A DNA stretch of 12,476 bases from Eubacterium sp. (GTDB lineage: Bacteria > Bacillota > Clostridia > Lachnospirales > Lachnospiraceae). The stretch spans positions 1 through 12,476 of the forward strand of contig JABUSX010000216.1 of assembly GCA_021442545.1 (NCBI GenBank), given 5' to 3'. The notes beneath the pieces are model-generated. The model saw only the letters and a program-made list of their open reading frames with translations, searched no databases and had not been told where the DNA came from. The first letter of the stretch is position 1. Every line of letters starts with the position of its first letter. The position numbers and the translations under genes are program-made. This document shows positions 6,850 through 12,476 of the stretch, piece after piece.

Positions 6850-6933
6850 GCATGTTCTTTCGTTGTCATCTGCATCCGCAGGCCGTCTGAGCCGTCTCCG
6901 GACACCGAAAACACAACTTTTCCGCAAAAATAA

Positions 6934-7311
6934 TTACTTAAGAGTAACCTTTGCGCCCTGCTCTTCGACTTTTGCCTTGATGTCTTCGGCTTCAGCCTTG
7001 GAAACAGCTTCTTTGATCATCTTCGGAGCGCCGTCAACGAGGTCTTTGGCTTCCTTCAGGCCAAGGCCGGTGATCTCACGGACGACCTTGATAACTTTAA
7101 CTTTCTGCGGGCCGATCTCGGTCAGCTCAACATCGAACTCATCCTTTTCTTCTTCCTGCGGAGCAGCATCTCCGGCACCGGCAGCAACGACAACACCTGC
7201 GGCTGCGGATACGCCGAATTCTTCTTCACAAGCTTTTACGAGTTCGTTCAGTTCCAGAACAGACAGCTCTTTGATGGCTGCAATGAATTCCTCTGTGGTT
7301 AATTTGGCCAT
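6934..7311 (-). CDS. rplL: 50S ribosomal protein L7/L12
   Basis: This is the multi-copy acidic stalk protein that recruits and activates translational GTPases on the large subunit. The 125 residues show the usual layout: an N-terminal dimerisation and L10-binding helix pair (about 3-33), an Ala/Gly-rich hinge (36-50), and the compact C-terminal domain with the factor-binding sequence [20 protein letters not shown] (73-92) ending in KVTLK. Length is typical. AGGAGG lies about 9 nt before the ATG. It is the second gene of the rplJ-rplL unit, but the gap from rplJ is unusually long (218 bp) and contains several hairpins. A terminator follows, and rpoB is not next, unlike the common bacterial order. 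Confidence 0.98.
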   Translation of the reverse strand: MAKLTTEEFIAAIKELSVLELNELVKACEEEFGVSAAAGVVVAAGAGDAAPQEEEKDEFDVELTEIGPQKVKVIKVVREITGLGLKEAKDLVDGAPKMIKEAVSKAEAEDIKAKVEEQGAKVTLK

Positions 7312-7338
7312 TATTCTTTTCCTCCTGTAAATAGTTTC

Positions 7339-7497
7339 GGATCAAAACATTTCTTTTTCTGATCCAGCTGTTCATTTCTTTCAGATTTCAAATACATTTC
7401 TGCGTATTGCCGGTATTTCACGCTGTGATCCTGTTATCGGAGATCATCGATCTCTTCAACCTTCTGCCGGCTTTTCACTGCTGACACGCGGCAGCAG
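7339..7497 (-). other. Hairpin-rich spacer between rplJ and rplL
   Basis: The 218-bp gap holds three perfect 6-bp inverted repeats: CTGCTG/CAGCAG (7478-7483 with 7492-7497, 8-nt loop), GAGATC/GATCTC (7440-7445 with 7449-7454, 3-nt loop) and GGATCA/TGATCC (7339-7344 with 7360-7365). None has a T-tract, and no strong promoter is seen. They may stabilise or process the message so that L7/L12 is made in excess over L10; that role is inference. Confidence 0.45.
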
Positions 7498-7529
7498 TTC
7501 TGCTTCTGAAGAATACCGGAAGATTCCGA

Positions 7530-8093
7530 TTATTCTGCAGGTGCTTCTGCCGGAGCGGCTTCTTCTGCTGCCGGTGCTTCTTCTGAAGCTGCCGCAGCAC
7601 ATGCTGCTGCTCCGCCTTTTTCTGCGATCTGGTTCAATACGCGGGCAAAGCCGGCAATCGAACCCTGCATGCTGCCGAAGAGTCTTCCAAGAAGAACCTC
7701 ACGGGTCGGAACGGTTGCCAGTGCTTCCACTCCTGCCTTATCGTAATAGGTTCCTTCCACAACAGCGGCGACCATTTCAAGCTTCGGATTCGTTTTTGCG
7801 AAACCGGCAAGCAGACGGGCCGGAGCAGTGGCATCATCTTTGGAAACGGCAATAGCGTTCGCACCTTCCAGGTGCTGGCAAAGTGCTTCGCAGGCTGTGC
7901 CTTTGAACGCGAAATTCATCATCGTGTTCTTGTAGACCTTGTAAACAATGTCGTTCTCACGCATGTTCTTACGAAGACGTGTGTCCTGGTCGACATTCAG
8001 GCCCTGATAGTTGACCAGCACGACAGCATCCGCATCAGCGATCACGTTTCCGATTTCCTCGACGATCGGTCTTTTCAGTTCAACTTTTGCCAT
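7530..8093 (-). CDS. rplJ: 50S ribosomal protein L10
   Basis: L10 anchors the L7/L12 dimers to the ribosomal stalk base and, in complex with L12, represses its own operon. The N-terminal rRNA-binding domain includes AVVLVNYQGLNVDQDTRLR (23-41) and the helix with YKVYKNTMMNFAF (51-63); the alpha-helical spine that binds L12 begins near RLFGSMQGSIAGFARVLNQIAEK (137-159). The 187 residues exceed the usual ~165 because of an Ala/Glu/Pro-rich tail (about 161-187), as seen in several Clostridia. AAGGAGG lies about 10 nt before the ATG. It is preceded by its own promoter and an L10-type leader with attenuator, so autoregulation is expected. Confidence 0.97.
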   Translation of the reverse strand: MAKVELKRPIVEEIGNVIADADAVVLVNYQGLNVDQDTRLRKNMRENDIVYKVYKNTMMNFAFKGTACEALCQHLEGANAIAVSKDDATAPARLLAGFAKTNPKLEMVAAVVEGTYYDKAGVEALATVPTREVLLGRLFGSMQGSIAGFARVLNQIAEKGGAAACAAAASEEAPAAEEAAPAEAPAE

Positions 8094-8133
8094 GATCAGG
8101 TTTCCTCCTTATTTAATATTTCGTATCGACCAA

Positions 8134-8250
8134 AGAAAAACCCCGTGTGAAGACACGGGGGCAAAGTTCCGGAATCATTTCGGAATATGCATCCTCGGCA
8201 GGCGCTGCGCTTACGTCCGTACGGACACCTGCTGTCTTCGGGTGATACGC
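8134..8250 (-). promoter_or_regulatory. L10 autoregulatory leader with attenuator
   Basis: The leader contains the L10-site signature: GAAGACAGCAGG, then an 8-bp helix (GCAGGTGT with GCGCCTGC, including two G-U pairs) and CTGCCGAGG, much like the known rplJ leaders of E. coli and Bacillus. An inner GTCC/GGAC hairpin lies within it. Downstream is an intrinsic terminator: CCCCGTGT/ACACGGGG (8160-8153 with 8148-8141) followed by TTTTTCTTT. GAAGACA (8239-8233) is exactly complementary to TGTCTTC (8155-8149) in the terminator arm and loop, so it can act as an antiterminator. Expected logic (known for Bacillus): L10-L12 binding favours the terminator. Confidence 0.85.
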
Positions 8251-8255
8251 GGTGA

Positions 8256-8284
8256 ATTTTAGCATGCCTGGTGACGACTGTCAA
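8256..8284 (-). promoter_or_regulatory. Strong sigma-A promoter of rplJ-rplL
   Basis: On the minus strand: consensus -35 TTGACA (8284-8279), a 17-bp spacer and -10 TAAAAT (8261-8256) with an extended -10 TGC. It lies between the rplA terminator and the L10 leader, so rplJL is transcribed separately from rplKA here. Confidence 0.85.
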
Positions 8285-8311
8285 CCCTATAATCTTAATT
8301 CCTGCATAACG

Positions 8312-8345
8312 TAAAAACACCCGCAGGCAAAATCCTGCGGGTGTT
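8312..8345 (-). terminator. Strong intrinsic terminator after rplA
   Basis: A perfect 12-bp GC-rich stem (8345-8334 with 8327-8316) with a 6-nt loop, followed on the minus strand by a run of Ts. It ends the rpmG-to-rplA transcript 27 bp beyond the rplA stop codon. Confidence 0.93.
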
Positions 8346-8371
8346 CGTTCTGATCATATAAAATCGAATTC

Positions 8372-9067
8372 TCAGCCTGTCAGCTTCGCTGCGTTGAGGC
8401 GGATTCCGGGGCCCATCGTAGAGGCCATGACAACACTCTTCATGAACTGACCCTTCAGTGCAGCGGGACGAGCCTTGATAACGGCGCTCATCAGTGCATC
8501 GAAGTTGTCCTTCAGGGCTTCCGGTGCGAAGGAAGCTTTTCCGATCGGAACATGGATGATGTTGCTCTTGTCGAGACGGTACTCAACTTTACCGGCTTTG
8601 ATATCGTTGATGGCTTTCGTAACATCCATCGTAACGGTTCCGGATTTCGGGTTCGGCATCAGGCCTTTCGGTCCGAGGATACGGCCGAGACGACCGACGA
8701 CACCCATCATGTCCGGTGTGGCAACGACTACGTCGAAATCCAGCCAGCCTTCCTTCTGGATACGCGGAACGAGTTCCTCTGCTCCGACGAAATCGGCTCC
8801 GGCTGCTGTTGCTTCGTCTGCCTTTGCGCCTTTTGCGAAGACAAGAACGCGGACGGTCTTACCGGTTCCGTGAGGAAGAACGACAGCACCGCGGATCTGC
8901 TGATCGGCATGACGGCCGTCGCAGCCTGTGCGGATATGAACTTCGATCGTTTCGTCAAACTTGGCGATCGCTGTTTCCTTTGCCAGAGCAATGGCCTGTT
9001 CCGGATCGTACAGCACGCTGCGATCTACGGCCTTTGCAGCCTCGCGATATTTCTTACCATGCTTCAT
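8372..9067 (-). CDS. rplA: 50S ribosomal protein L1
   Basis: L1 forms the mobile L1 stalk at the ribosomal E site and commonly represses its own operon by binding the rplK leader. The 231 residues match the family length. Visible signatures include the N-terminal [11 protein letters not shown] (2-12), the domain-II stretch [20 protein letters not shown] (113-132) leading into [14 protein letters not shown], and a C-terminal domain ending in [20 protein letters not shown] lies about 9 nt before the ATG. It follows rplK after only 16 bp and is closed by a strong terminator, so rplK-rplA end one transcription unit. Confidence 0.98.
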   Translation of the reverse strand: MKHGKKYREAAKAVDRSVLYDPEQAIALAKETAIAKFDETIEVHIRTGCDGRHADQQIRGAVVLPHGTGKTVRVLVFAKGAKADEATAAGADFVGAEELVPRIQKEGWLDFDVVVATPDMMGVVGRLGRILGPKGLMPNPKSGTVTMDVTKAINDIKAGKVEYRLDKSNIIHVPIGKASFAPEALKDNFDALMSAVIKARPAALKGQFMKSVVMASTMGPGIRLNAAKLTG

Positions 9068-9083
9068 GATTCATCCCTCCTTC

Positions 9084-9509
9084 TCAGTCTTCGACAACGA
9101 CGCCCATGCTGCGCGCTGTACCGGCGATCATGCTCATCGCGGCTTCGATACTTGCGGCGTTCAGATCCGGCATCTTGGTTTCGGCGATCTCGCGGATCTT
9201 GTCTTTGGAGATCGTTGCGACCTTGACTTTGTTCGGTTCGCCGGAAGCGCTCTTAAGTCCGCAGGCCTTCTTGATCAGGACGGCCGCAGGCGGAGTCTTC
9301 GTGATGAAGGTGAAGCTTCTGTCTGCGTAAACAGTGATGACGACAGGAATCAGGAGATCTCCCTGATCAGCTGTCCGGGCATTGAACTCCTTGGTGAACT
9401 GCACGATGTTGACGCCGTGCTGACCAAGTGCGGGACCTACCGGCGGAGCCGGAGTTGCCTTTCCCGCAGGAATCTGTAACTTGATATAACCTGTAATTTT
9501 TTTTGCCAT
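9084..9509 (-). CDS. rplK: 50S ribosomal protein L11
   Basis: L11 binds the GTPase-associated centre of 23S rRNA. The 141 residues begin [16 protein letters not shown] and contain the proline-rich loop [13 protein letters not shown] (22-34), which in the family contacts thiostrepton and elongation factors, followed by the C-terminal rRNA-binding domain with [15 protein letters not shown]. The ATG at 9509 is preferred over a GTG three codons upstream because GGAGG lies 8 nt before the ATG and would overlap the GTG. Spacing from nusG is 152 bp and holds a hairpin and a GTGGGAGG element that may be the L1 repressor site. Confidence 0.98.
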   Translation of the reverse strand: MAKKITGYIKLQIPAGKATPAPPVGPALGQHGVNIVQFTKEFNARTADQGDLLIPVVITVYADRSFTFITKTPPAAVLIKKACGLKSASGEPNKVKVATISKDKIREIAETKMPDLNAASIEAAMSMIAGTARSMGVVVED

Positions 9510-9540
9510 AACTGGCACCTCCTTGTGGTTATTCCGGGAT

Positions 9541-9590
9541 CTTCCCTCCCACTCTGGTACTGCCGGACAGAATCTTCATGCCCGTCCGGC
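9541..9590 (-). promoter_or_regulatory. Possible L1-binding leader of rplK-rplA
   Basis: GCCGGAC/GTCCGGC (9590-9584 with 9568-9562) forms a 7-bp stem with a 15-nt loop, followed by CCAGAGTGGGAGG, just upstream of the rplK ribosome binding site. Position and the purine-rich internal sequence fit an L1 autoregulatory site, which in other bacteria precedes rplK. I cannot confirm the consensus from sequence alone. Confidence 0.35.
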
Positions 9591-9661
9591 CCTGCACTTT
9601 TTCAAAGCGCAGCTATGATCACGGGAACAGCTCCCGTTTTCATCCTTCTGCCGTTTCCTGA

Positions 9662-10189
9662 TCAGCGGACCTTGCGAACCTCCGCAAAGCTGATCTCGAC
9701 CGGCGTTGCACGCCCGAAGAGCTCGACATTGATCGTAACGGTCTGCTTGCCCTGGTTGATCGCGGTAATAAGACCCGTCGTATCTTTCCACGCGCCGCCG
9801 ACAACAATCGCCTGGTCGCCGACTTCGAGATCGATCACAAGCTTCTCGCCGGTGTCGACACCGAGCGGCTTCATCTCCTGCGGAGAAAGCGGAACAGGCT
9901 TGGATCCCGGACCGACAAAACCGGTAACGCCGCGCGTATTCCGGACGACATACCAGGTATCATCATTCATGACCATGTTGACCAGCACATAGCCGGGGAA
10001 CATCTTCTTCTGAACCTGTTTGCGGCTGCCGTTCCGTACTTCCACGATCTCTTCCATCGGCACGCGCACCTCCAGGATCTCTTCCTCGAGATGACGGTTT
10101 TCGATGGTCTTTTCCAGATTGGCCTTTACTTTATTTTCATATCCGGAGTATGTGTGGACCACATACCATTTTGCTTCTGTTTCTGCCAT
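9662..10189 (-). CDS. nusG: Transcription termination/antitermination factor NusG
   Basis: NusG binds RNA polymerase and modulates pausing, termination and coupling to translation. The 175 residues contain the NGN domain (about 7-108) with WYVVHTYSGYENKV (8-21) and FPGYVLVNM (64-72), and a C-terminal KOW domain (about 122-173) around GDQAIVVGGAWKDTTGLI. The usual GPF of the KOW loop is GAW here, a variant I associate with Lachnospiraceae NusG proteins; the tail FGRATPVEISFAEV is standard. Length is typical. It starts 12 bp after secE with a modest AAGGCGG ribosome binding site, so translation may be coupled to secE. Confidence 0.97.
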   Translation of the reverse strand: MAETEAKWYVVHTYSGYENKVKANLEKTIENRHLEEEILEVRVPMEEIVEVRNGSRKQVQKKMFPGYVLVNMVMNDDTWYVVRNTRGVTGFVGPGSKPVPLSPQEMKPLGVDTGEKLVIDLEVGDQAIVVGGAWKDTTGLITAINQGKQTVTINVELFGRATPVEISFAEVRKVR

Positions 10190-10201
10190 GTACGACCCGC
10201 C

Positions 10202-10414
10202 TTACTTCTTTATTACCAGTCCCACGATCTGAAGACCGAGATTATCGGCCAGCGTGATCAGAAGACATACAATAACAGAAATAATGACAACGGCTATAAC
10301 CTGGCGCAGCAGCGTTTTCTTCTCCGGCCAGATGATCTTCGACCATTCGGCCTTCAAGCCCTTGCCGAAGCTTCGCTTTTCTTTTTCCACAGCGTTTTTA
10401 TTTGCATCAGCCAT
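10202..10414 (-). CDS. secE: Preprotein translocase subunit SecE
   Basis: SecE is the essential clamp subunit of the SecYEG channel in the cytoplasmic membrane. The 70-residue protein is the short single-span form usual in Gram-positive bacteria: a charged N-terminus, the conserved amphipathic stretch with KAEWSKIIWPEKKTLLRQV (21-39), then one membrane helix (about 40-62). The conserved W-P (29-30) is present. The Shine-Dalgarno sequence is weak (GGGG about 7 nt upstream). It sits in the conserved rpmG-secE-nusG order. No tRNA-Trp gene is found between rpmG and secE, although some bacteria have one. Confidence 0.96.
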   Translation of the reverse strand: MADANKNAVEKEKRSFGKGLKAEWSKIIWPEKKTLLRQVIAVVIISVIVCLLITLADNLGLQIVGLVIKK

Positions 10415-10502
10415 GTTTCTACCCCGTTTATAAACCTTTCAAACGTACACCTTAAGAAGAAATCCGAAATAATTCTGTTCTCTCCGGATCCCGTGACTTA
10501 AG

Positions 10503-10652
10503 TTATTTGGTTTCGCGATGCGGTGTGTGCTTCTTGCAGAATCTGCAATATTTGCTGATCTCCATCCGTTCGGGATGAGCCTTTTTGTCCTTCATGGTAT
10601 TGTAATTCCGCTGTTTGCACTCCGTGCATTCTAATGTGATTCTTACACGCAC
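10503..10652 (-). CDS. rpmG: 50S ribosomal protein L33, zinc-binding form
   Basis: L33 is a small large-subunit protein near the E site. The 49-codon frame starts with GTG at 10652 and reads [20 protein letters not shown] followed by the basic body and a TPHRETK end. Two CxxC pairs (Cys9/Cys12 and Cys36/Cys39) mark the zinc-containing paralogue. GGAGG lies 8 nt before the GTG and fixes the start. The gene is short and overlaps a meaningless longer frame. It is the first gene of the unit that continues with secE and nusG (88 bp gap). Confidence 0.96.
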   Translation of the reverse strand: MRVRITLECTECKQRNYNTMKDKKAHPERMEISKYCRFCKKHTPHRETK

Positions 10653-10696
10653 AATCGTATCCTCCGAACTCTAATCTGTCTGAATAAGACAACACG

Positions 10697-10718
10697 AAAA
10701 AAAAGCCCTGCGGCTTTT
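10697..10718 (-). terminator. Intrinsic terminator or attenuator at the start of the rpmG transcript
   Basis: AAAAGCC/GGCTTTT (10718-10712 with 10707-10701) forms a 7-bp stem with a 4-nt loop, followed on the minus strand by eight consecutive Ts (10704-10697, four of them pairing in the stem). It lies only about 3 nt after the predicted start site of the rpmG promoter and about 45 bp before the rpmG start codon. It could terminate transcription from the upstream aldolase gene, attenuate the rpmG promoter, or both. An alternative GGCT/AGCC hairpin directly upstream would compete with it. Confidence 0.7.
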
Positions 10719-10727
10719 AGCCTGATA

Positions 10728-10757
10728 AATATATCACGCGGAAAGCAGCCCTGTCAA
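10728..10757 (-). promoter_or_regulatory. Promoter of rpmG-secE-nusG-rplK-rplA
   Basis: On the minus strand: consensus -35 TTGACA (10757-10752), an 18-bp spacer and -10 TATATT (10733-10728) with an extended -10 TGA. The predicted start is near 10721-10723. No other good promoter lies between here and rpmG. Confidence 0.78.
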
Positions 10758-10771
10758 GCGCTTTCCGCGTG
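10735..10771. repeat. Perfect 12-bp inverted repeat flanking the -35 box
   Basis: CACGCGGAAAGC (10735-10746) and its exact inverse GCTTTCCGCGTG (10760-10771) flank a 13-bp loop that holds the whole -35 TTGACA; the left-hand arm fills most of the -35/-10 spacer. As DNA it is a plausible operator; as RNA in a read-through transcript from the aldolase gene it forms a strong hairpin. Confidence 0.8.
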
Positions 10772-10808
10772 TGAGATTTTTCGAGGTCTGTTAAAACCGT
10801 TTCGTTCC

Positions 10809-11504
10809 TTATTTCTTCGAAAGTGCCGGATGACGGCCCTTCATTCCGCTGTTCCGGCGGATGTCATACAGCTTCTGAATGACATCTTCCTTAAACGGCT
10901 TCGCTCCTCCGAGCATCTTGGTCTGATACACAAGACGGGCAAAGAATTCGACTTCTTCCATCTTCAGATAAGCCTCCTCGAGCGTTTCCGAATAGGTCAG
11001 AACACCATGGTTCCGAAGAAGGACGGCATCATAATCCTGCAGGAAAGGCTCGATCGAATCCGGAACCTCCATCGTTCCCGGAAGTGCAAAGGGAGCGAGC
11101 GGAACTTCTCCCAGCGAGACGACGGCTTCTGTCGTAATCGGTTCGTCGATCGGCGTTCCCATGATCGCGAAGGTTGTGGCAAAGGGTGCGTGTGTGTGCA
11201 CGACCGCCGTAACATCCGGGCGTTTTTCGTAGACACGGAGGTGCATCTTGACTTCCGAAGAAGGACGGTATCCGCCTTCTGCCTCAAGCAGATTCCCTTT
11301 TTCATCGACCTTGCAGATCATTTCCGGTTTCATGTAGCCTTTAGAAACACCCGTGGGAGTGCAGAGGATCTCGTGTTTGCTCAGACGTACACTGATGTTG
11401 CCGTCATTGGCCGCAACCATTCCGCTGGCCAGGATCCGTTTTCCGATCGCACAGATTTCTTCTTTCGCCTTATACTCTTCTACTGTTTTTATAAGATCTT
11501 TCAT
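10809..11504 (-). CDS. Class II aldolase/adducin-family protein (L-fuculose-phosphate aldolase-like)
   Basis: This is a zinc-dependent cytoplasmic enzyme that cleaves, epimerises or otherwise processes sugar phosphates through an enediolate. The 231 residues carry the family landmarks: GNIS (35-38), TPTGVSKG (49-56), the catalytic acid in SSE (Glu84), zinc ligands HTH (His103 and His105) in VVHTHAPFAT, and the third ligand His166 in LLRNHGVLTYSETLEEAY. These match FucA and the L-ribulose-5-phosphate 4-epimerases. Substrate cannot be assigned from motifs alone: fuculose-1-phosphate, rhamnulose-1-phosphate and methylthioribulose relatives share them, and no sugar-pathway gene is adjacent. AGGAG lies about 6 nt before the ATG. 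It starts 51 bp after cysE and is probably in the same operon. Confidence 0.92.
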   Translation of the reverse strand: MKDLIKTVEEYKAKEEICAIGKRILASGMVAANDGNISVRLSKHEILCTPTGVSKGYMKPEMICKVDEKGNLLEAEGGYRPSSEVKMHLRVYEKRPDVTAVVHTHAPFATTFAIMGTPIDEPITTEAVVSLGEVPLAPFALPGTMEVPDSIEPFLQDYDAVLLRNHGVLTYSETLEEAYLKMEEVEFFARLVYQTKMLGGAKPFKEDVIQKLYDIRRNSGMKGRHPALSKK

Positions 11505-11555
11505 ATATTCTCCTGTCCGCCTGTCATCACAGGCTGTTTTTTCTGTCGTTTTCCA

Positions 11556-12467
11556 TTACCGGGGGCAGTCACTGAAATCCTCTACTCTGCCGCTGCTCAT
11601 CTCAAGCGCTGGAGGCTCGGCGCTGACCCGGGTATTCGCCGGAATGGAGTGGATGATGAAGGTATTGCCGCCGACCGTTACGTTGTCTCCGATCACCGTC
11701 TCTCCGCCGAGGATCGAAGCACCGGAATAGATCGTCACATGGTTTCCGATCGTCGGATGGCGCTTGATGCCCTGCAGATCCTGGCCCTTTCTGGTGGAAA
11801 GACCGCCGAGCGTAACGCCCTGGTAGATCTTCACGTTATCTCCGATCGTAGTCGTTTCACCGATTACGATTCCCGTCCCGTGGTCGATGAAGAAATACTT
11901 TCCGACCGTGGCTCCGGGATGAATATCGATCCCCGTAAGGTTATGTGCATGCTCCGTCATGACCCGCGGGATCAGCGGAACGCCGCGGATCCAGAGCTCA
12001 TGAGCAACACGGTAGACCGTGATGGCAAACAAGCCCGGATAGCTGAGGATGATCTCTTCTTTTCCGTAGGCCGCCGGATCACCGTTAAAGGCTGCTTCGA
12101 TATCCGTCGCAAGAACTTCCCGGAGAACGGGCAGCTGCTGCAGAAACACCCGGACGATCTCACCGGCCTTTTCTGTCAGTTCCGTCCGCGGGCAGGATGC
12201 ATTTTCCTTCTTTGTTCCGAGCACGATGGCAATCTGCTTCGTCAGGTTGTATTCCACAAACTCAAGTTTTTCACCGACAGCATAGCGGACATACTCTTCC
12301 CGGATACGGTTTTTATCGTAATAGCCCGGAAACAGAATCTCGCGTATGCGATAGAGCACCTCGATCAGAAGATCCCGGTTCAATGTTCCGGCATCACCGA
12401 AACGCGTGGACTCCGGATGGGCCCGGTAGCTCTCCAGAATATCATCAATAAGTTTATCCGTCGTCAT
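11556..12467 (-). CDS. cysE: Serine O-acetyltransferase
   Basis: This enzyme transfers acetyl from acetyl-CoA to L-serine to make O-acetylserine, the first step of cysteine synthesis. The 303 residues show an extended helical N-terminal part (about 1-135, including [13 protein letters not shown] at 122-134, a form of the family's D-x-A-x-x-x-D-P-A motif) and a C-terminal left-handed beta-helix of hexapeptide repeats (about 175-285). The catalytic pair is present: Asp181 in [11 protein letters not shown] and His196 in [29 protein letters not shown] (218-229) and KRHPTIG form the active-site loop region. It is longer than the E. coli enzyme (273), due to the N-terminal extension. The C-terminal tail does not end in the classic Ile of the cysteine-synthase complex but in DCPR. 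The start ATG is near the window edge; AGAGAAAG before it is a weak ribosome binding site. Confidence 0.95.
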   Translation of the reverse strand: MTTDKLIDDILESYRAHPESTRFGDAGTLNRDLLIEVLYRIREILFPGYYDKNRIREEYVRYAVGEKLEFVEYNLTKQIAIVLGTKKENASCPRTELTEKAGEIVRVFLQQLPVLREVLATDIEAAFNGDPAAYGKEEIILSYPGLFAITVYRVAHELWIRGVPLIPRVMTEHAHNLTGIDIHPGATVGKYFFIDHGTGIVIGETTTIGDNVKIYQGVTLGGLSTRKGQDLQGIKRHPTIGNHVTIYSGASILGGETVIGDNVTVGGNTFIIHSIPANTRVSAEPPALEMSSGRVEDFSDCPR

Positions 12468-12476
12468 ACTTTCTCT

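Noticed and set aside
6608..7330. Plus-strand 240-codon frame
   Set aside because: Antisense to rplL and the 119-aa gene; Ser-rich shadow with no ribosome binding site.
8552..9226. Plus-strand 224-codon frame
   Set aside because: Antisense to rplA and rplK.
9510..9518. GTG start three codons upstream of rplK ATG
   Set aside because: It overlaps the Shine-Dalgarno sequence, and L11 proteins begin MAKK.
9621..9637. ACGGGA/TCCCGT hairpin as a nusG terminator
   Set aside because: Its T-run lies on the plus-strand side, so it is the wrong direction for the minus-strand genes.
10415..10502. tRNA-Trp between rpmG and secE
   Set aside because: The 88-bp gap has no cloverleaf, no GTTCRA loop and no anticodon arm.
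10498..10695. 65-codon minus-strand frame
   Set aside because: Out-of-frame overlap with rpmG; the L33 frame with CxxC pairs and GGAGG is the real one.

Overview
The window reads as a chromosomal segment of a Gram-positive, Clostridia-type bacterium. A Lachnospiraceae-like host is the best guess, based on moderately GC-rich coding DNA, strong AGGAGG-type ribosome binding sites, the ribosomal-protein gene order, the style of the NusG C-terminal sequence and the small Zn-type L33. This rests on recognition, not on a database search. Every supported gene lies on the minus strand, so transcription runs from right (12476) to left (1). The long plus-strand frames are antisense shadows.

In the order of transcription: (1) 12467-10809, a serine O-acetyltransferase (cysE) and a class II aldolase, probably co-transcribed. 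(2) 10771-9084, rpmG-secE-nusG-rplK-rplA, the translation/secretion/transcription-factor cluster. Its promoter has a -35 box inside the loop of a perfect 12-bp inverted repeat and a small intrinsic terminator almost on the start site. rpmG (49 codons, GTG start) is short and easily missed. (3) 8345-6824, a strong terminator after rplA, a consensus extended -10 promoter, an L10 autoregulatory leader with attenuator, then rplJ and rplL and a terminator. rpoB does not follow rplL. (4) 6792-4918, a small protein of unknown function and an NhaC-family Na+/H+ antiporter. (5) 4917-3955, about 960 bp without a convincing protein gene. It contains what looks like a large structured non-coding RNA of about 615 nt, with a strong promoter (TTGACA, 17 bp, extended -10, A-tract UP element), at least nine helices of 4-14 bp including crossing 11-bp and 6-bp pairings, a long-range closing helix and a final GC-rich hairpin. 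A 16-codon ORF with a perfect Shine-Dalgarno sequence lies on one strand of the crossing pairings. (6) 3954-1405, an 849-residue membrane-anchored extracytoplasmic protein of unknown function with a possibly leaderless start and a tandem repeat running across its stop codon. (7) 1295-1, asparaginyl-tRNA synthetase (asnS), cut by the left window edge before class II motif 3.

Most of the window is core information-processing genes with recognisable autoregulation. The least explained and most interesting part is the structured RNA candidate at about 4000-4619, followed by the unusual promoter/attenuator architecture in front of rpmG.
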